From the NCBI GenBank assembly GCA_026982335.1, contig JALSHH010000041.1, forward strand, positions 1 through 64,000: a DNA stretch of 64,000 nucleotides. The letters are read 5' to 3'. This document shows, piece by piece, positions 62,703 through 64,000 of the stretch. The DNA is from Phycisphaerales bacterium (lineage in GTDB: Bacteria; Planctomycetota; Phycisphaerae; Phycisphaerales; UBA1924). Below the pieces are notes generated by a model. The model did no database searches. It was not told where the DNA came from and was given only the letters and a program-made list of their open reading frames with translations. Both the position numbers and the translations under genes were made by a program. The number at the start of each line of letters is the position of its first letter. Positions within the stretch are counted from its first letter, which is position 1.

Positions 62703-63770
62703 ATGGGTGATTTACATGTTGTAGGAAGGAATCCGAACCAGTCCATGAGCAGCGTACAGGCTTCAACAAGCTCTTCACCCCTTCTTCATGCAGACCATCG
62801 CATGCTGGGGATTTTTACGCGCTCTGGATTGATGATCACCGGGTTGGTGGGTGTGAGCTTTGTGATCCTGTTTTATCGGTGGTTCCATCACCAGATCACA
62901 ATCAGCTTGGCCTATACCGAAGATTGGGGACATGCCTTTGCGATCCCGTTGATCGCTGGATACATGATCTGGCAGCATCGAGCAAAGATCAATCAGACGA
63001 GCGTGACGATATTTTGGCCTGCCTTTGTGCCGTTTCTTTTGGGTATCCAGGCGTACGCCTACAACTTGTTCAATATCCACAACCACATGCTTCAAGGGAT
63101 GAGCTTGATCCTCACACTGGGCTCGCTGGTGCTTTGGCTTGTTGGGCCTGCGATGCTGCGGTATCTCTTTCTTCCGATTGCATATCTGTTGTTGATGATT
63201 ACCATCTCCGAACGGATCATGCTCGAAGTCACCTTCAAGCTTCAGTTGATCGCTTCGCAAGGTTCGTGGTTGATTTTGAATCTGATCGGTAATCCATTTG
63301 GTTGGTTTGAAGTTGATATTGATGGCAACACCTTGATGCTTATCACCGCGACTGGCGAGTCGTTCCCGATGAATGTCGCTGAGGCATGCTCGGGGATGCG
63401 GATGGTGGTGGCGTTTTATGCCTTGGCTTTGGCAGTGGCTTTGCTTGGGTCTTCGCAATGGTGGCAGCGGATCGCCTTGGTGCTTCTGGCGGGTCCTGTC
63501 GCGGTGTTTATGAATATGATTCGCGTGACGGTGTTGGGTCTTTTGATGATGGTGAATCCAGATTTGGCTGCGGGCGATGCGCACACGGTGATCGGAACTC
63601 TTTTGCTGATCCCTTCGCTGGTGCTGTTTCTTGGGATGGCGTGGATACTCAATCGGCTGATTGCTCCTGATGAAGATACAGCCTCCTCGCCTTCCCCTTC
63701 GACAACCAAACCGACGGGCAAACCGACGGGCAAACCGGCGGGCAAGACAGTGGGCAAGGGGGTGTCGTGA
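62703..63770 (+). CDS. Exosortase
   Basis: The 355-residue membrane transpeptidase-like protein has about eight helices and all three exosortase catalytic residues: Cys229 in AEACSGMRM, Arg274 in NMIRVTVLG and His294 in AGDAHTVIG. Exosortases process PEP-CTERM-type proteins during export and are tied to polysaccharide synthesis. The C-terminus ends in a KPTGKPTGKPAGK repeat. ATG 62703 has GAGGGA eight bases upstream. The stop overlaps the next ATG by one base (TGATG). Confidence 0.93.
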   Translation: MGDLHVVGRNPNQSMSSVQASTSSSPLLHADHRMLGIFTRSGLMITGLVGVSFVILFYRWFHHQITISLAYTEDWGHAFAIPLIAGYMIWQHRAKINQTSVTIFWPAFVPFLLGIQAYAYNLFNIHNHMLQGMSLILTLGSLVLWLVGPAMLRYLFLPIAYLLLMITISERIMLEVTFKLQLIASQGSWLILNLIGNPFGWFEVDIDGNTLMLITATGESFPMNVAEACSGMRMVVAFYALALAVALLGSSQWWQRIALVLLAGPVAVFMNMIRVTVLGLLMMVNPDLAAGDAHTVIGTLLLIPSLVLFLGMAWILNRLIAPDEDTASSPSPSTTKPTGKPTGKPAGKTVGKGVS

Positions 63771-64000
63771 TGGGGATAAGCACACAAGCCAAAGCCTGTC
63801 TCTTTGCAAGCGTGACGATGCTCGCCGGGGCAGGCGCAATTGGATCCTACATCACTTTTTTCGATCTGCACATGCAAAAGAGCCCGATCTATCCTGAGTC
63901 AAATCGTCAGGTTTCTTCGATCCCCAATAAAACCCCGGGATGGAAGCAGATCGGAGCCGACCAAATCATGAGCGCCGAGATTGTCGAGACACTGGGCACG
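63770..64000 (+). CDS. Exosortase-associated EpsI-family protein, partial
   Basis: Only the first 77 codons are in the window, and the frame runs off the end. It has an N-terminal membrane helix (about 8-29), then PNKTPGWKQIGADQIMSAEI. The GW-x-lead into a soluble domain fits the EpsI/DUF3485 protein that sits next to exosortases. The overlap with the exosortase stop supports one operon. Confidence 0.75.
   Translation, partial: MGISTQAKACLFASVTMLAGAGAIGSYITFFDLHMQKSPIYPESNRQVSSIPNKTPGWKQIGADQIMSAEIVETLGT

Noticed and set aside
63700-63760. ACGGGCAAACCG repeats near the exosortase end
   Set aside because: They encode the KPTGKPTGKPAGK tail in frame; no evidence for a separate element.

Overview
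The window reads as chromosomal DNA of a Gram-negative planctomycete, most likely class Phycisphaerae. The basis is the gene set: an exosortase with its EpsI-type partner, a peptidase ending in a GC-type dockerin-like anchor, a prepilin-like DUF1559-type protein, DUF1573 and DUF6268 proteins, a TPR-sulfotransferase, and LptE and BamD-like envelope proteins that imply an LPS outer membrane. This assignment is inference from gene families; no rRNA is present. The DNA is moderately GC-rich and about 90 percent coding. No phage, insertion sequence or CRISPR array was seen.

Layout. 0-4.4 kb (minus): groES, a 72-aa unknown gene, groEL and a frameshifted FG-GAP gene; then a degenerate receiver-like protein and a small MauE/DoxX-like membrane protein. 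4.6-14.2 kb: rmuC, ftsH, an lptE/bamD-like pair, a TPR-sulfotransferase, a GIY-YIG protein set between repeats, and an ArnT-like glycosyltransferase. 14.5-24.2 kb: aconitase, an orphan small gene, a catalase/peroxiredoxin pair with a PerR-like box, recQ, a GNAT gene, and a GT2/FkbM pair. 24.3-31.2 kb: nuoJKLMN, the membrane arm of complex I without the remaining nuo genes. 31.5-34.1 kb: pgsA, pgpA and dus. 34.3-38.4 kb: M64 peptidase, then a DUF1573-rhodanese-MauE cluster. 38.5-49.4 kb: a zinc-less bS18, an fRMsr-like GAF protein, an RluA synthase, a beta-propeller protein, an esterase with an unknown neighbour, an S9 peptidase, a class-V aminotransferase and fumarylacetoacetase. 49.4-53.7 kb: trhO, tRNA-Ala(UGC), a DUF6268 porin-like protein, a cyclophilin and a pseudopilin-like protein. 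54.2-64 kb: an ECF sigma/anti-sigma pair, a giant coiled-coil Wzz-like protein, aldose epimerase, lipA, a Wza-like lipoprotein, exosortase, and the start of an EpsI-like gene.

How they work together. The right end looks like a surface polysaccharide and exosortase module: chain-length regulator-like protein, export lipoprotein, exosortase and partner. The nuo block supplies the proton-pumping half of complex I. katA and the peroxiredoxin form a peroxide-defence unit. pgsA and pgpA are consecutive steps of phosphatidylglycerol synthesis. dus, rluA-type and trhO are three separate RNA-modification genes.

The least explained signals are three families of intergenic hairpin repeats (one with compensatory stem changes), the coiled-coil/Wzz-like fusion, the unknown gene inside the groESL operon, the GIY-YIG island, and a 30-bp near-perfect palindrome after the anti-sigma gene. 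Starts were re-chosen from ribosome binding sites or family length where possible; the evidence fields say where a start is uncertain.
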